From: Narthecium ossifragum
Lineage: Eukaryota; Streptophyta; Magnoliopsida; Dioscoreales; Nartheciaceae
Assembly (NCBI GenBank): GCA_963920575.1
Contig: OY986972.1
Location: 1,195,501-1,259,500, forward strand
Reading direction: 5' to 3'
Length of the DNA stretch: 64,000 nucleotides
Shown: positions 1 through 11,870 of the stretch, piece after piece
Layout: each line of letters starts with the position of its first letter
Position numbering within the stretch: the first letter of the stretch is position 1
Made by a program: the position numbers and the translations under genes
Notes under the pieces: generated by a model
Seen by the model: the letters and a program-made list of their open reading frames with translations, nothing else
Database searches by the model: none
Told to the model about the DNA's origin: nothing

Positions 1-2
1 TG

Positions 3-236
3 GTGGTAGCTCTTTCTTCGGAATCTCCATTAAGCGCTGATCTCCGGTGCCTTGAGACAATGTCAGATTTGGATGAGAGCAGTCATTCTGATGAGGATAT
101 GGATGCTGGACTAGAAGATATGGAAGAGAGCGCAGATGCTGATGCAGAGGAAGGAGAGATCTCGAATCCAGTGAGGAAGCGCAGATGCAGAGCCAACCCA
201 ATCGAGCAGCTGGAAGCTCAGACCAGTCATCAATGA
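3..236 (+). CDS. LINE ORF1 C-terminal fragment
   Basis: Open frame that enters from the window edge and ends at the TGA at 234-236. The visible part is very acidic (repeated Asp/Glu from about residue 20 to 55) and ends in a basic Arg/Lys patch. By position this is the tail of the LINE ORF1 nucleic-acid-binding protein, but no CCHC knuckle is inside the window. The stop overlaps the ORF2 start as ATGA, the same arrangement as in the LINE at 52.8 kb. Confidence 0.6.
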   Translation: MVALSSESPLSADLRCLETMSDLDESSHSDEDMDAGLEDMEESADADAEEGEISNPVRKRRCRANPIEQLEAQTSHQ

Positions 237-3200
237 AGCTCTTTTTCTGGAATTGTAGAGGGGCAGCTCCAAAAAGAGTTGCCAAGATTTGTCATAGAGT
301 GATCGGGGATCACAATCCTGAATTCATCTTCTTATTAGACACTCTTGTTGATGACCAAAGTTTGAATTGGGTTCAAGCAAAGGTGGGCATGAACTGGGAC
401 TGCTACTGTATTCCGTCTATTGGTCGTTCAGGAGGTATCCTAGCCTTCTGGAAGCACAGCTTTGGAAGAGTTACAATGACCCATGTCTCCTCCCAAGCTA
501 TACACTGCATGATTACTTCCCAGACTCATGGTGAGTTCTCCTTATCTGCCTGTTACGGCGCCAGACAGGATAACCAAAGGAAAGAGCTGTGGGAGTATTT
601 GTCCCGTTTCCTATCCCTGAAACTGCCAACTCTTGTTGCTGGCGACTTCAATGCCATTCTCTCTGCTGAGGAGAAATTGGGAGGATTACCTTTTGTTTTT
701 GATCAGGGGGAGAGGGACTTCCTAAATTTTGTGACTTCGAATGAACTGTTCGACCTCGGCTTTTCCGGCTGTAAATTCACTTGGTCTAACAATCAGAGTG
801 GAAGCTCCAAAATCCTCGAAATACTGGACAGAGCTATTGCAAACAGGCAGTGGACCTCCAAGTTCCCCGGTACCGTCGTAAAGCACCTAGCAAGAATAGG
901 CTCTGACCATGCCCCCCTACTCATCACATTGGACCCGCCGCCAACTTTCTCAGGCCCAGGAGTCTTTCGCCTTGAACACTCATGGATGAAATTGGCAGCT
1001 TTCAAGGAAGCCTTAGTTCAAACCTGGATATCCCCCACCTTTCATGGATCAAAGCAATATGTCTTCACTTCCAAGCTGAAAACCATCAAGAATATTGTCA
1101 AGGACTGGGACAGGCAAACCGGGAGAGAAGATATATTCAAAACTGGGAAACAAATTGAGGGTTGTCTGGATACCTTGTACAAATTAGAAGAGGATAGAAA
1201 GCTCACCCCTCAGGATGAGATTCAAATCAGGATTCTGGAGAAGCAAAGAGAAGCCATGCTAGAGAAGCAAGAAGTTAGAGCTGCGCAGAGAGTCAGGCAA
1301 CTTTGGCTACTTACTGGTGATAGGAATTCTTCCTTCTTTCATAATTTGGTGTCCTCTCGAAGTCACAAATCAAAAGTTGCATAAATTCTCAATGAGCAAG
1401 GCGAGGCAGTTCGTGACCAAGCTAGCATCGGCAAGATTTTCACAAACTACTACTCCAAGCTTTGGTCAGAACAAAGGCGAAGCTTTTCCATTGACCTTCC
1501 AGAGCTCCCCTCGGTTAGCGCAGACATGCACAGCCTTCTTATTTCTGAAGTAACTGCGACTGAAATCAAGGATGCTCTGCATAACATGGGCAGAGGCAAG
1601 TGCCCTGGCCCTGACGGCATACCAGTGGAATTCTTTCTCAACCATTGGGACACCGTCGGGCACAATTTTGTTGACATCATCAAGAACTTCTTTGCAACCG
1701 CTCGCCTGCCACCAAGCTGGAATGAAACACTTATATCCTTAGTTCCAAAGTGCAAGTTCCCTCAAGTTGTGAAAGATTACCGACCCATCAGCCTATGCAA
1801 CGTAGGCTACAAGGTCATTACCACTATCCTTGCCAATCGCATGAAGTTTGGTCTTGACAGCCTCATCGGAATCGAACAATCAGCTTTCCTCTCCGGCCGT
1901 TGCATCCATGACAACATCGACGCAGCTAAAGAGATTATGCACTCCATGAAGACAGCTTCAAAATCCAACAGTCTAATGGTCCTGAAGGTGGACCTTCCGG
2001 CAGCCTATGACCGGGTTCAGTGGTATTTCCTGAAGAAGGTCCTCGTGGAAATGAAGTTCCCTTCGATTTGGGTCGATTGGGTTATGGCCTGCGTTATTAA
2101 GCCAAGGTTTGCCATCATTGTCAACGGCAAGCTTCACGGCCGGTTCTCATCTCAGTGCGGGCTAAGACAAGGTGACCCCTTATCCTCATATCTTTTCCTT
2201 GTCGTCCAGGAGGTACTCTCCCGAATTCTCAAAAACCCGGCTACTGGCCTTGAAGGATTGCGGTTTCGTGACTCTACTTTCAAGATCTCACACCTCCTTT
2301 ATGCTGATGACTGCTTAATCTTCTCGAAAGCATCTTGCTTAGAAGCTAGGCGGTTGATGGGCTCTCTTCTTACCTTCAAACTTCTTTCCGGCCTCGAGAT
2401 GAACTCTACAAAATCCAGTGTGCAATTCTCACCTTCCATCCCTGATATGAGGAAACAGACCCTTTGCTACATCCTTGGTCTGCCAGAAGCAATAGTCACT
2501 TGGACCTATCTTGGCGTCCCTCTCACCGCAGGCAGAGTTACAACGGAGGACTGCACACCCTTACTCGACAAAATGGTTACCCGTGTTCTCTCATGGCAAG
2601 GTCGCCATATCTCAGACCCGGGCCGGTTGATCCTTTTAACGTCCGTTCTCCAAGCTATCCCCACCTTTGTCATGGCTACCACCCACATCTCTTCGGGCGT
2701 CATAACAAAGATTGATCGTATCTGCCGTGACTTTCTTTGGAAGGGTCGGAAGTCAAGCTTAAGCAAAGTCGCATGGGATGTTGTTTGTTCTCCTAAAGAA
2801 GCTGGAGGATTGGGAGTTAAGAATTTAAATGCATGGCAGGTTGCTCTGAAAGCTAAGAGAGTAGCTTCCTTCCTCGACCCTGGCACCAATGTTTGGAGAG
2901 AGCTTGCTAGAGCGAAATACCAATTCAGGGAGGCTCTTCCATCTTGTCGAGACTCTAGAGGCCGCATTTCGAATCATTGGCGACATATTTGCGCCGCCGC
3001 TGACTCCATCAGAACCAAACTCATCCGAGCTTGCGGGAAGCAGAGCAACCTCAACGTCATCTACGATGCTTGGATCACAGGTACACCCCTGTCTCGATGG
3101 CCTACAATGTTTAACAATTTTATTGAGTTGGAGCACACCCGAGTAGGCGACCTGATGCTAAACGAATCATGGGACATGGATACCTTACACATTGCTTTCC

Positions 3201-4269
3201 ATCCTCTTCTTATCCAACACATTGCTCAACTGGCAATTGCCGAGGGAGATGAGAGTCGCTGGCCTCTCCATCCCTCTGGCAAAGTCTCCTCTGCCTCAGC
3301 CTACTTGTCTCTCGTCCAGGACAGTATACCGTATAGCAGGTTCGACAGCGAAGAGACCTGGACCAAGGTTTGGAGATCTCCATGTGGCCCGAGAGTTCGC
3401 TTCTTTTTGTGGCGCATCCTCCACAGAAAACTCCATGTTCGTGACACTCTATGGCGTCTCCACTTAACCTCGGAGAGGGAATGTCCTAGATGCAAGATTG
3501 AATCGGAGACAATTTTGCATGCAGTACTTGGGTGCCACTTTGCGCACAAAGTTTTCTCTTTGATCGCGGCGAAGGAAAACCTCCTGCTGCCGTCATGGGA
3601 TCCTGATGCTATCCTCCGTCTTCTACTTGGCAACGGATCCAAGAGGCTTAAATCCTATCTCGCCTACGGCATGTGGCTCATTTGGAAAGACCGCAATAGC
3701 ATCATTTTTACGGGAAAGGGGGACTCTGTTGAGGTGTTAGTGTGCAAGATAAGACGGCAGGTGAAGGAAATGTCAAGCCAAGACTCCCGGGCGCGTAGGG
3801 ATGCTACAACTCGAGGCCCGTACAAGCATGGTTCCCAGGTAATACAAACTGACGTCTCTTTTGATCTCTCCTCCGGCCGTGGAGCAGTCGGCATCGTTGG
3901 CCTTGGTGTGGATCACAAAGAGGTTTGGGCATGGGGTATTCAGTCCTAGAGGGCGAAATGATGGCAATCTTGGAAGCTATGAAGAGAGCAAAGTCCCTAG
4001 CTCTCAAGAACCTGATTATTGAATTGGATTCCTTAATCGCTGTTCAAATCCTCAACGGTTTGAGAGGCTGGCCTCCAGACACAGAGTTCTTGGCTAAAGA
4101 GATTTGGCTTCACAGCCTACTCTTTGATTCAGTTTTGTTCCTCTATATCCCTAGAGAGTCTAATACGAGAGCCGATAGTATTGCTCGAGTTTGTTGTAGA
4201 ACTGGGACAACGTTTGCTTGGTCCAATGAATCGAGTTTGGAGCTGTTAGACAGCTACCAATTGTTGTAA
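233..4269 (+). pseudogene. LINE ORF2: endonuclease-reverse transcriptase-RNase H, one stop and one frameshift
   Basis: ORF2 starts at ATG 233. Residues 1-220 are an exonuclease-endonuclease-phosphatase fold nuclease, with GDFNAI near 640-660 and SDHAPL near 903-920. The reverse transcriptase has KCPGPDGIP, KVDLPAAYDRV, GLRQGDPLSSYLF and the YADD catalytic box at 2300-2311. A zf-RVT region (CPRCKIESETILHAVLGCHF) and an RNase H domain follow (QTDVSFDLSS, then LEGEMMAILEA, IELDSL, RADSIAR). Breaks: an in-frame TAA at 1382-1384 between nuclease and RT, and a frameshift near 3930-3950 inside RNase H. The frame ends with TAA at 4267-4269. Confidence 0.9.
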
Positions 4270-4334
4270 CTCTGTTTTAGGGGTCTTTGTTTGTAACTAC
4301 TAGCCTTTGGCTCATCTCATCAAAAAAAAAAAAA

Positions 4335-4753
4335 ATATTTTATTAAAATAATATTCTTTTTATTGGCATCACGTACCTGCCCTCTGAATGGACCCATCGG
4401 CTGCTGCACAGCTTCGTTGATATGAATCATGGGTCCCCCCAAACTCCGGTCCTTTCTACTATGCTTTGCTTTGCTTCAATGGGAAGAAATGATGTGGAAT
4501 CTTGCCACCTTGTCCTTTTCGGAAGACTAACGGAGTTGTTCTCGACATTATTTGTGGTGCTTCACATTGTTTCTGAATTAAGAGAGATCTAGCTAGGAGA
4601 AGAACAGGCGGAGGCTGGAAACTCTCTCTCGCCATTGCCTGCTGCATCACTCTGTTCTCAAGAGAGGGATATAGAGAGAGAGAGAGTCAGAGAGAGAGAG
4701 TGAGAGAGATCTCTGAAGAGTAGAAGGTGGAGGCAAGTTTTTTGTGTGCGAAA
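4335..4753 (+). promoter_or_regulatory. Upstream region and GA-rich leader of NLR1
   Basis: About 420 bp between the LINE poly(A) and the NLR1 ATG. The 3' part (about 4630-4753) matches the region before NLR2 at about 19040-19110 and 19320-19351, so it is ancestral NLR promoter or leader. It contains a GA microsatellite at about 4664-4712 and then the block agaaggtggaggcaag. In NLR2 that block has been split by a LINE insertion. No clear TATA box was identified. Confidence 0.5.
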
Positions 4754-5853
4754 ATGTCGACCGGATTGACGATCGGAGGATGGCTTGCTTCCGGCGCCAT
4801 CAAGAGGCTGGTGGAGTTCGTCAGCTCGCAGGCCGTGAAGCAGTACGGGCTGCGGACAGGCCTTCAGGACGACATAAGGAAGCTGAGGATTTCCCTGGTT
4901 AAGATCGACGCCCTCCTCCGCATCGCCGAGGGGAAGCGGGCGGAAGTTAGCGGCCGCCTCGACGAGCTGCTCCGGGAACTCAAGGATGCCGCATAGTTCG
5001 AGTACGAGGTCTTAAGGGTGAAGATGGAGAGCGATAACCCCAAGGCAAGTGATTTCCTCTCTTTTCCAAAATTATTTAGAAGCAGGATTCATAGAGATCC
5101 TAAAGAATCTTTTAAGTCCGCTGAATTTTTTTGTTTTTTGCTTTTTTATTTTTATTGATTACTTGAGCTTTTCAGCTAGTTGAGGGCGAGAAGTTGCAAA
5201 GTGTGAATGCTGCTGATGCTGCAAGTAAGGTGAGGGAGATCCGGGCGAGGTTTGATATGGTTGCTGATGAGGTGAGTCCTATTCTCGCCATGTTGTTAGC
5301 CGATGTCACCGCAACACTACAAGGGATTCCTGAAAGAGAGACCAGCTCCTTCCCTCACATATCTGATCAATTTGTTGGTCGAGATGAAGAGATTGAAAAG
5401 ATAATAGATTTATTGCTGAATTCGGTTGAAGGATCTGGGTCTAATGATATGAAGAATCCAAGAGTCCTCCCAATAGTTAGTTTGGGAGTGGGCAACACTA
5501 CTTTGGCTCAGCATGTGTACCACCACAAGACCATACAACATCATTTTGACTTAAGGATGTGGGTCTGTGTCTCTGAAAACTTTGATGTGAAACGGCTGAC
5601 GAGCGACATCATAGAAGCTGCTTGCAAACAGAGACCGGATATTGAAAACTTGGATGAGCTCCAACAAATACTCAAGGAGAAAATTCTACACGAGATTTCT
5701 ACTCGTGCTCGATGATCTTTGGAGCGACGATCGTGCTAAGTGGGAGAGACTATGTGCCCCATTAGCATTTGGGTCCCAAGAAAGCAAAATCTTGGTGACG
5801 ACTCGATCAGAGAAAATTGCCAGCAGTATATGCACTATGCATCCTGTACTTCA
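4754..5853 (+). pseudogene. NLR1: CC-NB-ARC resistance-gene homologue, disabled
   Basis: Paralogue of NLR2 covering only the coiled-coil and the first half of the NB-ARC ATPase domain. NLRs of this class are intracellular immune receptors. Exon 1 is 4754-5044 and exon 2 starts at 5176. The intron has a GC donor (AAG|GCAAGT) and a CAG acceptor, as in NLR2. Damage: a 24 bp deletion relative to NLR2 creates TAG at 4994-4996 and removes part of the EDVID-like stretch. The P-loop reads LGVGNTTLA instead of GLGGVGKTSLA, losing a Gly and the catalytic Lys. A single-base loss near 5690-5700 shifts the frame just before kinase-2 (LVLDDLW). NLR homology stops at about 5850, where ACT-gene sequence begins. 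No LRR remains. Confidence 0.9.
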
Positions 5854-7601
5854 GGTTGATGTGGATTTCGCAACACTTATAGACATTTATGATGATGGTC
5901 CTGATCGAAGGTATGCAGTGTTGTGTTAGCTTTGACTCTTCCGAATATTCATTGGGTAAAGAAAGGCAAAGTTTATTTGATGTTCTTATGGTGATGGCTT
6001 GTGTTGCATGTTTTTGTCATATGATACAAGGTGTAGCTTTTCACACATCTGTAGACATTTGCTTTCTTTGGAACTTCCAATTTACTTAACGCCACACTTT
6101 AGATCTTATTTCATATGGTTCACGTTGCCTACCAAAAACCTGTACACTGGTATAGACATTGATTACGATCTATGACACTATTGGATAATATGTAGACTGA
6201 GGTTTACCTCCATTGTTGGTTATGTAACTCCAACAAGTGGTCCTTGAAAAACTTGTTTTTATGCTGTCCATCTATGTGCTTTGCAAATGGTTGAATGGAA
6301 GCACTACTGCTCTGCAACTTGTTCATGCCAATTAATAAGCAATCATATTCTTTGGAATAAGAACCTGACAAAGACATGACCTGTGGCTTGGAGTTATCTT
6401 TTAGATGATTCTATCTTGGGAATCAATTCCTTTAAAACTTATGCAATGCGTGCTGCTCATAATTGGTATATATCCAGAAATTCGCGATTCAAAGGTGTAA
6501 ATTCCCTCGTATCTATTGTTGGGCACTTGCAAGTAAGCTAAGAAAAATGCTTCAATAAAGCAACAAGCATGTACCTGCTTGTACAATATGCCTACTCTGG
6601 CATCTCTAACAAACATATTGCAAGGAGCCGGCTGTCTTTCCTTGGGTCCATCTTCTGAAGCTCTTTCTGTGCACTGATCTCCTGATTGACACAACCTTGT
6701 TGTTATTCTGGATCTCGTTTTCTAATACGGCTTATTAATCTGCACATTTTCATCATAACAAACTGGGGAAATAAAAAATCCTGGATGTCCAGCCTTTTGT
6801 CCTTTGATTCTTGGATTTCCAGTCAGAGTCAGTTTGTAAATCCTTCGAATAGAATTCTTGGACATCCCTTTTTATCTAGCTTGTCCTCATTTATCATCAT
6901 GAGTCTCATGTCAGGCCGACTATCAGAGAAACAGGAAGAAGCCCATACATTCGGCATGAAGTTTTGATGCAGTGAATTTCTCCATTTTTGAATAAGCTAT
7001 AAAAATTTTCTGTGCTTTGTTGTCTGCATTTTAATGAAGACCAAAGTCCTTCTGCCCTCTTTCAGCTTACTCATAGTGGAGACAGCAGATCGTCCTGGAT
7101 TACTGGTTGATCTTGCAAAGATAATAACTGACATCAACATAACTGTGCAATCTGGAGAGCTCGACACTGAGGTAAAAATCCATTTGTATGGCCATGATAC
7201 ACATTCTTTATCAAGTCGTAAGTCGAATTTCTCTGCAGGGTTTGTTGGCCAAAGCAAAGTTCCATGTCAGCTACCGGGACAAACCAATCATCAAACCTCT
7301 CCAACAGGTAAGCTTCATATTGCTTTCACTGCCCCATTCTTAGTTACTAAAAATGTGGTTACATGGCCAATATGAACCAATGAACAGATGCGCTAATGCT
7401 TGATGGCTAATCGTTTTGATTTCTTTTTTAGTTATTACTGACATCTAGATGAAAAATACTTTCTACGCTTGTATATAAAGCAAGAATCCACTTGAAATCT
7501 ATGTTGATGTGAAGATGGCCTCTCGTATTGTTTACCAGGTTCTTGCAAACAGCTTGCGATACTTCTTGAGGAGGCCGACCACCGAGGAGGCGAGTTTTTA
7601 G
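5854..7601 (+). pseudogene. 3' exons of a DS12/ACR11-like ACT-domain gene, fused to NLR1
   Basis: Four exons with sound splice sites: 5854-5910, 7066-7171, 7239-7307 and 7539-7601 (TAG). They encode the C-terminal half of a plastid ACT-repeat protein of the DS12/ACR11 type, recognisable from [51 protein letters not shown] and NSLRYFLRRPTTEEASF. ACT domains bind amino acids and regulate partner enzymes. Phases agree across all junctions and no stop interrupts the exons. The 5' half (transit peptide and first ACT repeat) is absent; NLR1 sequence takes its place, and the first ACT exon continues the NLR kinase-2 frame. The intron at 5911-7065 is long (1155 bp), with nothing recognised inside. 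Most likely a chimeric pseudogene; expression is unknown. Confidence 0.82.
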
Positions 7602-8018
7602 CCAGTTTACAGGGCCAACACTGAAAAACTATGCTCCGAAAGAGTAGCATAACGTCATTGTTTTCCAGTTTCTGGGGAACTGTTGGTGTTGCCGTCGGAA
7701 ACGGTCTCATGTGTTGTAACCAGAAGCTAACCATATTACATCACATTGTGGTGATTGATATATGGAATTGTTGTGCTACTTGAAATGAAAAATATTGTTT
7801 GGCTGATAGCCAAAAGTTGATGGGATCTACTGATTCTAGAGAAATATACATGGTCTTGAGTGCTATGAAATGGATTTTTCCAGGAAAAAAAACTAATCAC
7901 TGAATTCTTCAAAACTTCAAATACCATGATAATTAAGTCACTGGTGCTGAAGAAATTGCTTCAAGGAACTGTTTTTTCTTGATCGAGCTCACAATCGATC
8001 TGACTGTGACATTATTAT

Positions 8019-9095
8019 GTGTGCGTCTATTGACACCGCCCAAATGACTAAGGACACCGCCCATTTTTTGATTTTCCTAAATTACCCTTGTCTGTTTGGA
8101 TATAAAAAGTCGAACATATAGTTAATGTTCGGTTTTTAAAAATCGACTTAGTGTTCGGGTTTTAAAAATCGAATGTGTGCTTAATGTTTGGTTTTTAAAA
8201 ATCGAACTTGTCTTCAAAAAAAGGACACCGCCCGACGAGATCTTCTTCAGCGGCTTTCCTCATCTTCCCCGAACGGGGCAGGGTTCTACACAAAGCTGGA
8301 AAGACGCGTGCAGGAGACTAGATCAACGTGGGACGGCCAGAGAAGAGCACCTCGCAGTCAGGGAAGAGAGCACCGTGGGAGAAGACCGGATCAGGAGTAG
8401 AGCTCGCCATCAACCAGAGAAACCCAGATCGGAGAAGACCGCGATCTGGCTTGGAAGCGTTGTCGGAGAAGAGCTTGCTGATCTAGGCTAGAGAGGACTT
8501 GCCGCTGGAGGAGAGAAGCGCGTCGTCACCGGAGAAGAAAGAGACGAGGCCTCACCGGAGTCCTTGACTTGCTGCGGAAGAAGGTTGAGGCTGCCGGAGA
8601 AGAGCTCGCCGTGGCCTGCCACCAAAGAAGAGATTCGCGTCGCCGAAGAGCACCTCGCGGCCTAATGAAGGAGCCCCCGAAGAAGAAGAAGAGCCACCGT
8701 CGTCCGAAGAAAAAGATTCTCAGGACTCGATGAAGTAGGCTGGAACAGAGGGAAGCAGGGGAAGCGTCGCCTTTCGAAGCCGCTGGAGACTAGGGACCGC
8801 CGTTCACCAAGATCTGGTGGCGTGCCGCGTCGCTGGACCGTCGGGGAAGATGAGGAAAGTCGCTGAAGAAGATCTCGCCGGGCGGTGTCCTTTTTTTGAA
8901 GACAAGTTCGATTTTTAAAAACCAAACATTAAGTACACATTCGATTTTTAAAACCCGAACACTAAGTCGATTTTTAAAAACCGAACATTAACTATATGTT
9001 CGACTTTTTATATCCGAACAAACAAGGGTAGTTTAGGAAAATCAAAAAGTGGGCGGTGTCCTTAGTCATTTGGGCGGTGTCAATAGACGCACCCC
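8019..9095. mobile_element. Fold-back / Mutator-like non-autonomous DNA element with ~255 bp terminal inverted repeats
   Basis: The ends are long inverted repeats: 8019 to about 8275 reads as the reverse complement of about 8838-9095, starting G(T/G)GTGCGTCTATTGACACC. Short AAAATCGAA-type words recur inside the arms. The duplicated locus at about 13966 keeps the empty site, which defines the insertion. An ATTAT direct repeat (8014-8018 and 9096-9100) flanks it; a 9 bp duplication that lost 3 bp is also possible, which would fit Mutator-like elements. The 560 bp centre is GC-rich with degenerate ggagaagagctcgcc repeats and no recognised protein. The superfamily is an inference. Confidence 0.85.
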
Positions 9096-9100
9096 ATTAT

Positions 9101-10040
9101 ATGGACTCTAGGATGACTTCTTATACGAAACTTTGTATTAAAAATAGTTAATCTCCATGTTATGCAGAGAGTTTGTTCCTTACATTGAAATTTCTCATTC
9201 TTTGATATCACATGAACTTGATCTTTATTTTTTTCCCCTAGAAGTGCGTGCAGCCGTACAGGGTGTCTTACCATTGGCACACTCTCATCACATAGAAGTG
9301 GATAAAGAACTCATGTATGTGTAGTACTGCTACCATTTTTCTAGTCTCCTGGAACTCATTGACTGAATCCTTCAAAGCCACTTGTTGCCAAACAAAAAGA
9401 ACAGCAGCGAAATGGTCATCCACACTCCCCTTTCTAATCTCCTGCAACCAAATAGCTCCAAAGCTTAATCCAGTCTAACAGTACAATATTTGCGTCTAGC
9501 CACTTAGGCAACTCATTACGTCGAGTGCTGCCATTTTTTAATTTCCCCATAACGAATTCATCGCTCTGAATCATTCAAAGCCACTGGAAGAAGAAAATGT
9601 CTTTTTTTCATTATTAAATAAGCCCAAGGGGCTGAGAACCAAGTAAAAGAAAAGAACAAAGAGATAAAACAAGAAACCAAAACCAAAACCAACAACAAAG
9701 AAGAGAATATCATCTGAGGAATATCTTAGCGGAAGTCAACAATCATCATCAACCAATAACAACCAAACTTGTCTCGCTTAGAGCATTCCCAACAACTTCC
9801 CTATCCCTATCCTCACTTTAAAGTTATTTAATGTCATTCACTAATATAGGGAATCACTTAGAACATTCCCAACAACTTCCTTATCTCTATCCTCACTTTA
9901 AGAGAGAAGTTTCAATGAGAAGTCAACAATCATCATCAACCAATAACAATCAAACTTGTCTTGCTTAGGAGTCAGTTTGAATCACCCTTCTCACTAGTTT
10001 TCTTGTTCTTCTTGTTGTTCTTGCTCTTGCTTCTCCTTTG
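9101..10040. other. Intergenic spacer of copy A
   Basis: Non-coding sequence between the fold-back element and the conserved upstream block of RLK-A. It contains a minus-strand LINE tail (about 9602-9770). The words cattcccaacaacttcc (near 9785 and 9864) and caatcatcatcaaccaataac (near 9740 and 9926) are repeated, showing a small local duplication absent from copy B. About 9190-9400 differs completely from the matching stretch of copy B (about 14060-14405), so one copy was replaced there. No gene seen. Confidence 0.6.
9602..9770 (-). mobile_element. LINE 3' tail fragment (minus strand)
   Basis: On the minus strand this reads a short RNase H C-terminal-like stretch (ARQVWLLLVDDDC then stop), a T-rich 3' UTR, the hairpin AGCCCCTTGGGCT (plus-strand 9621-9633), an AT-rich spacer and a short A run. 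That is the same 3' organisation as the other LINEs in the window. It occurs in both duplication copies, so the insertion predates the duplication. The boundary at the high-coordinate end is approximate. Confidence 0.55.
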
Positions 10041-10884
10041 GATGCTTCTTTACCCATCTTTAATTGAGTTATTCTGATCCCCTCTTCCACACAATCAGCT
10101 CTGTTTTCAGGAGCACTCGAAATCCCGAGTCAAAGGCTTTTAACAGTCTAATGGCTCCGGCGACGGCGACCACCTTAGAGGTTTCAGTCTCATATGAACT
10201 GTAGACCACTGAATCCCAAGGTAAGCCTTTGAAAATTAGATTAGAAATTTTCGGTCTTATCATGGGTAGTACTGTTATTATTTGGATGGTGTTTTCTGTG
10301 CCATATTGATTCAATCTTCATGTTAGTTGATTCAATCTTCATAGGTTAGTCTCTTTCCTAGTAATTCAGTAACAGAACACTTGTGTATGCTTGAATTTGC
10401 CTGTTTGAATTCTGGACGAGTATTTTTGCAAGAGTTCAATCCAAAAGGCCAATGAATAGTGTTTGATACCATATTTTATCTGCAATTTGGGGGCCTAAAA
10501 TTCTATACCAGCACAATCTTAACCTGCCAATTTCACCTTTAACTTTGAATAGATCAGACGACATAAACCAAATTATGGTGCTAAAATCTTGGTCTGAGAA
10601 GGCTGCAACAAAGGATTGAGCTGATGTTTACTGCCCAAAAGCTGCAAGAAAAGACATGGGCTTGAAAACATTTTGGGGTGTGTTTTGATGAACAAAATAA
10701 TTTGCTCAGATAGATAACGTATGCAGTACTAACATCTATACTGATTCTAGAACAGAGATTAGAGATAAGTGATTCCATCTTCGATCAGTTCATACTTTAT
10801 GCACCATAAAGAGATTAGTTCTACAATTTGATCTTCTCCTCCTCTTCATTCATCTTGTTGCTTACTCTCTTTTGCTAATCTTTT
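10041..10884 (+). other. Conserved block upstream of RLK-A, with a disrupted small ORF
   Basis: About 840 bp nearly identical to 14906-15764. It contains ATG at about 10151 followed by APATATTLEVSVSYEL, then a TAG where copy B has GAG, so the 52-residue frame seen in copy B is broken here. The rest is AT-rich with no recognised motif. It may be a 5' leader or promoter of the kinase gene. The window gives no evidence of translation. Confidence 0.4.
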
Positions 10885-11840
10885 TGAAATTAAATAGACC
10901 TCACATATTACTTGAAAAACGTGAAAGTAGATATGTGAAATAAATCAATCATGAAGGAAGACATATGATTTTTAACGTGGAAAAATCCTCATGGGAAAAA
11001 ACCACGCGTCCGAAGCAGGATCAGGCGAAAATCAATCCACTAAAAACAAAAGTACCATTTACGTGAGTTAACAAGACTTACTGTACTGACTCCTCTAATA
11101 CACGCCGTCGTCCTCTCACTAGTTCGACTTCTCGAATCACGGTCCACAACTCTGCTTTTTTTGATTGATCACCTCCACCCGGTTACGGAGAACTCGAGCA
11201 TCAATGAGATCTTACTGCCATCAACTCACCTATCTCTCTTTCTCTCTCTTCTCTCTCTTCTCTCTCTTCTCTCTGTTTTCTTATGTGCAACTTCTTTTCT
11301 CCCTCCCGGCCTCTCTCTCTCTTTCCTCTCTTTTCTCCCTCACAGCCTTTCTCTTCCTTCTACTCTATTCTTCTTTCTTTTCCTTACTTCTGCAGACACC
11401 TACTTCTTCACCATGTTCTACTTTTCCACTGTCACTGCTCTTCCCTACTTCATCACAGATCTCCTCTCTTCTCTCTGTTTCTAGCCGCCGCCACCAAGTC
11501 CTCATCCCGTCCCTTTCTTCATCCTTTTCTTTTTATACTCCCTACCGCCCAGATCTCTCTCTCCCTATTCCTTGGCCCCCGCCTCAAAAGCCCCGATCCC
11601 ACACTTCTATCCGCAGGCTAGGGCATTCCCTCCTTCCGTCCAAATCCCTTTGACTCGATTTGACCCCAATTAACCTTGAGTTGACTTGGCTTGTCTTGAG
11701 CCAATTTGATTTGACTTGAGCCAATTTGATCCATCTAATTTGCATTTAATTAGTCTGGTATGAAACATACATCCAATTTATCTAGCTAATTAAAATATTA
11801 AACCAATAAAATTTACAACTTATATACAAGATTCCTTACA
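10885..11840. mobile_element. Solo LTR, 956 bp, TG...CA with 5 bp target duplication CTTTT
   Basis: The sequence starts TGAAATTAAATAG and ends GATTCCTTACA. CTTTT lies on both sides (10880-10884 and 11841-11845). The matching point in copy B (about 15756-15764) has a single CTTTT and no insert, so the ends are exact. No retrotransposon coding sequence is inside; a solo LTR left by recombination is the simplest reading. The centre (about 11225-11500) is a CT-rich tract that yields long but meaningless open frames. It sits only 30 bp upstream of the RLK-A start codon. Confidence 0.82.
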
Positions 11841-11870
11841 CTTTTCAATTCAGCTTGACACTGACCAGAG

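Larger units (their letters stand above)
1..4334 (+). mobile_element. L1-type LINE with RNase H domain (LINE-1 of this window), 5' end outside window
   Basis: Non-LTR retrotransposon copied by target-primed reverse transcription. The window opens inside ORF1. ORF2 follows with endonuclease, reverse transcriptase, zinc-knuckle (zf-RVT) and RNase H regions, then a short 3' UTR with a hairpin at 4302-4312 and a poly(A) tract at about 4321-4334. The target-site duplication cannot be tested because the 5' end is missing. It lies about 420 bp upstream of the NLR1 start codon, in the same orientation. Only one in-frame stop and one frameshift break ORF2, so it looks fairly young. Confidence 0.93.

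Noticed and set aside
11161..11653. Three overlapping Ser/Leu/Phe-rich open frames
   Set aside because: They read a CT-rich tract inside the solo LTR in all three frames; low complexity, no domain.
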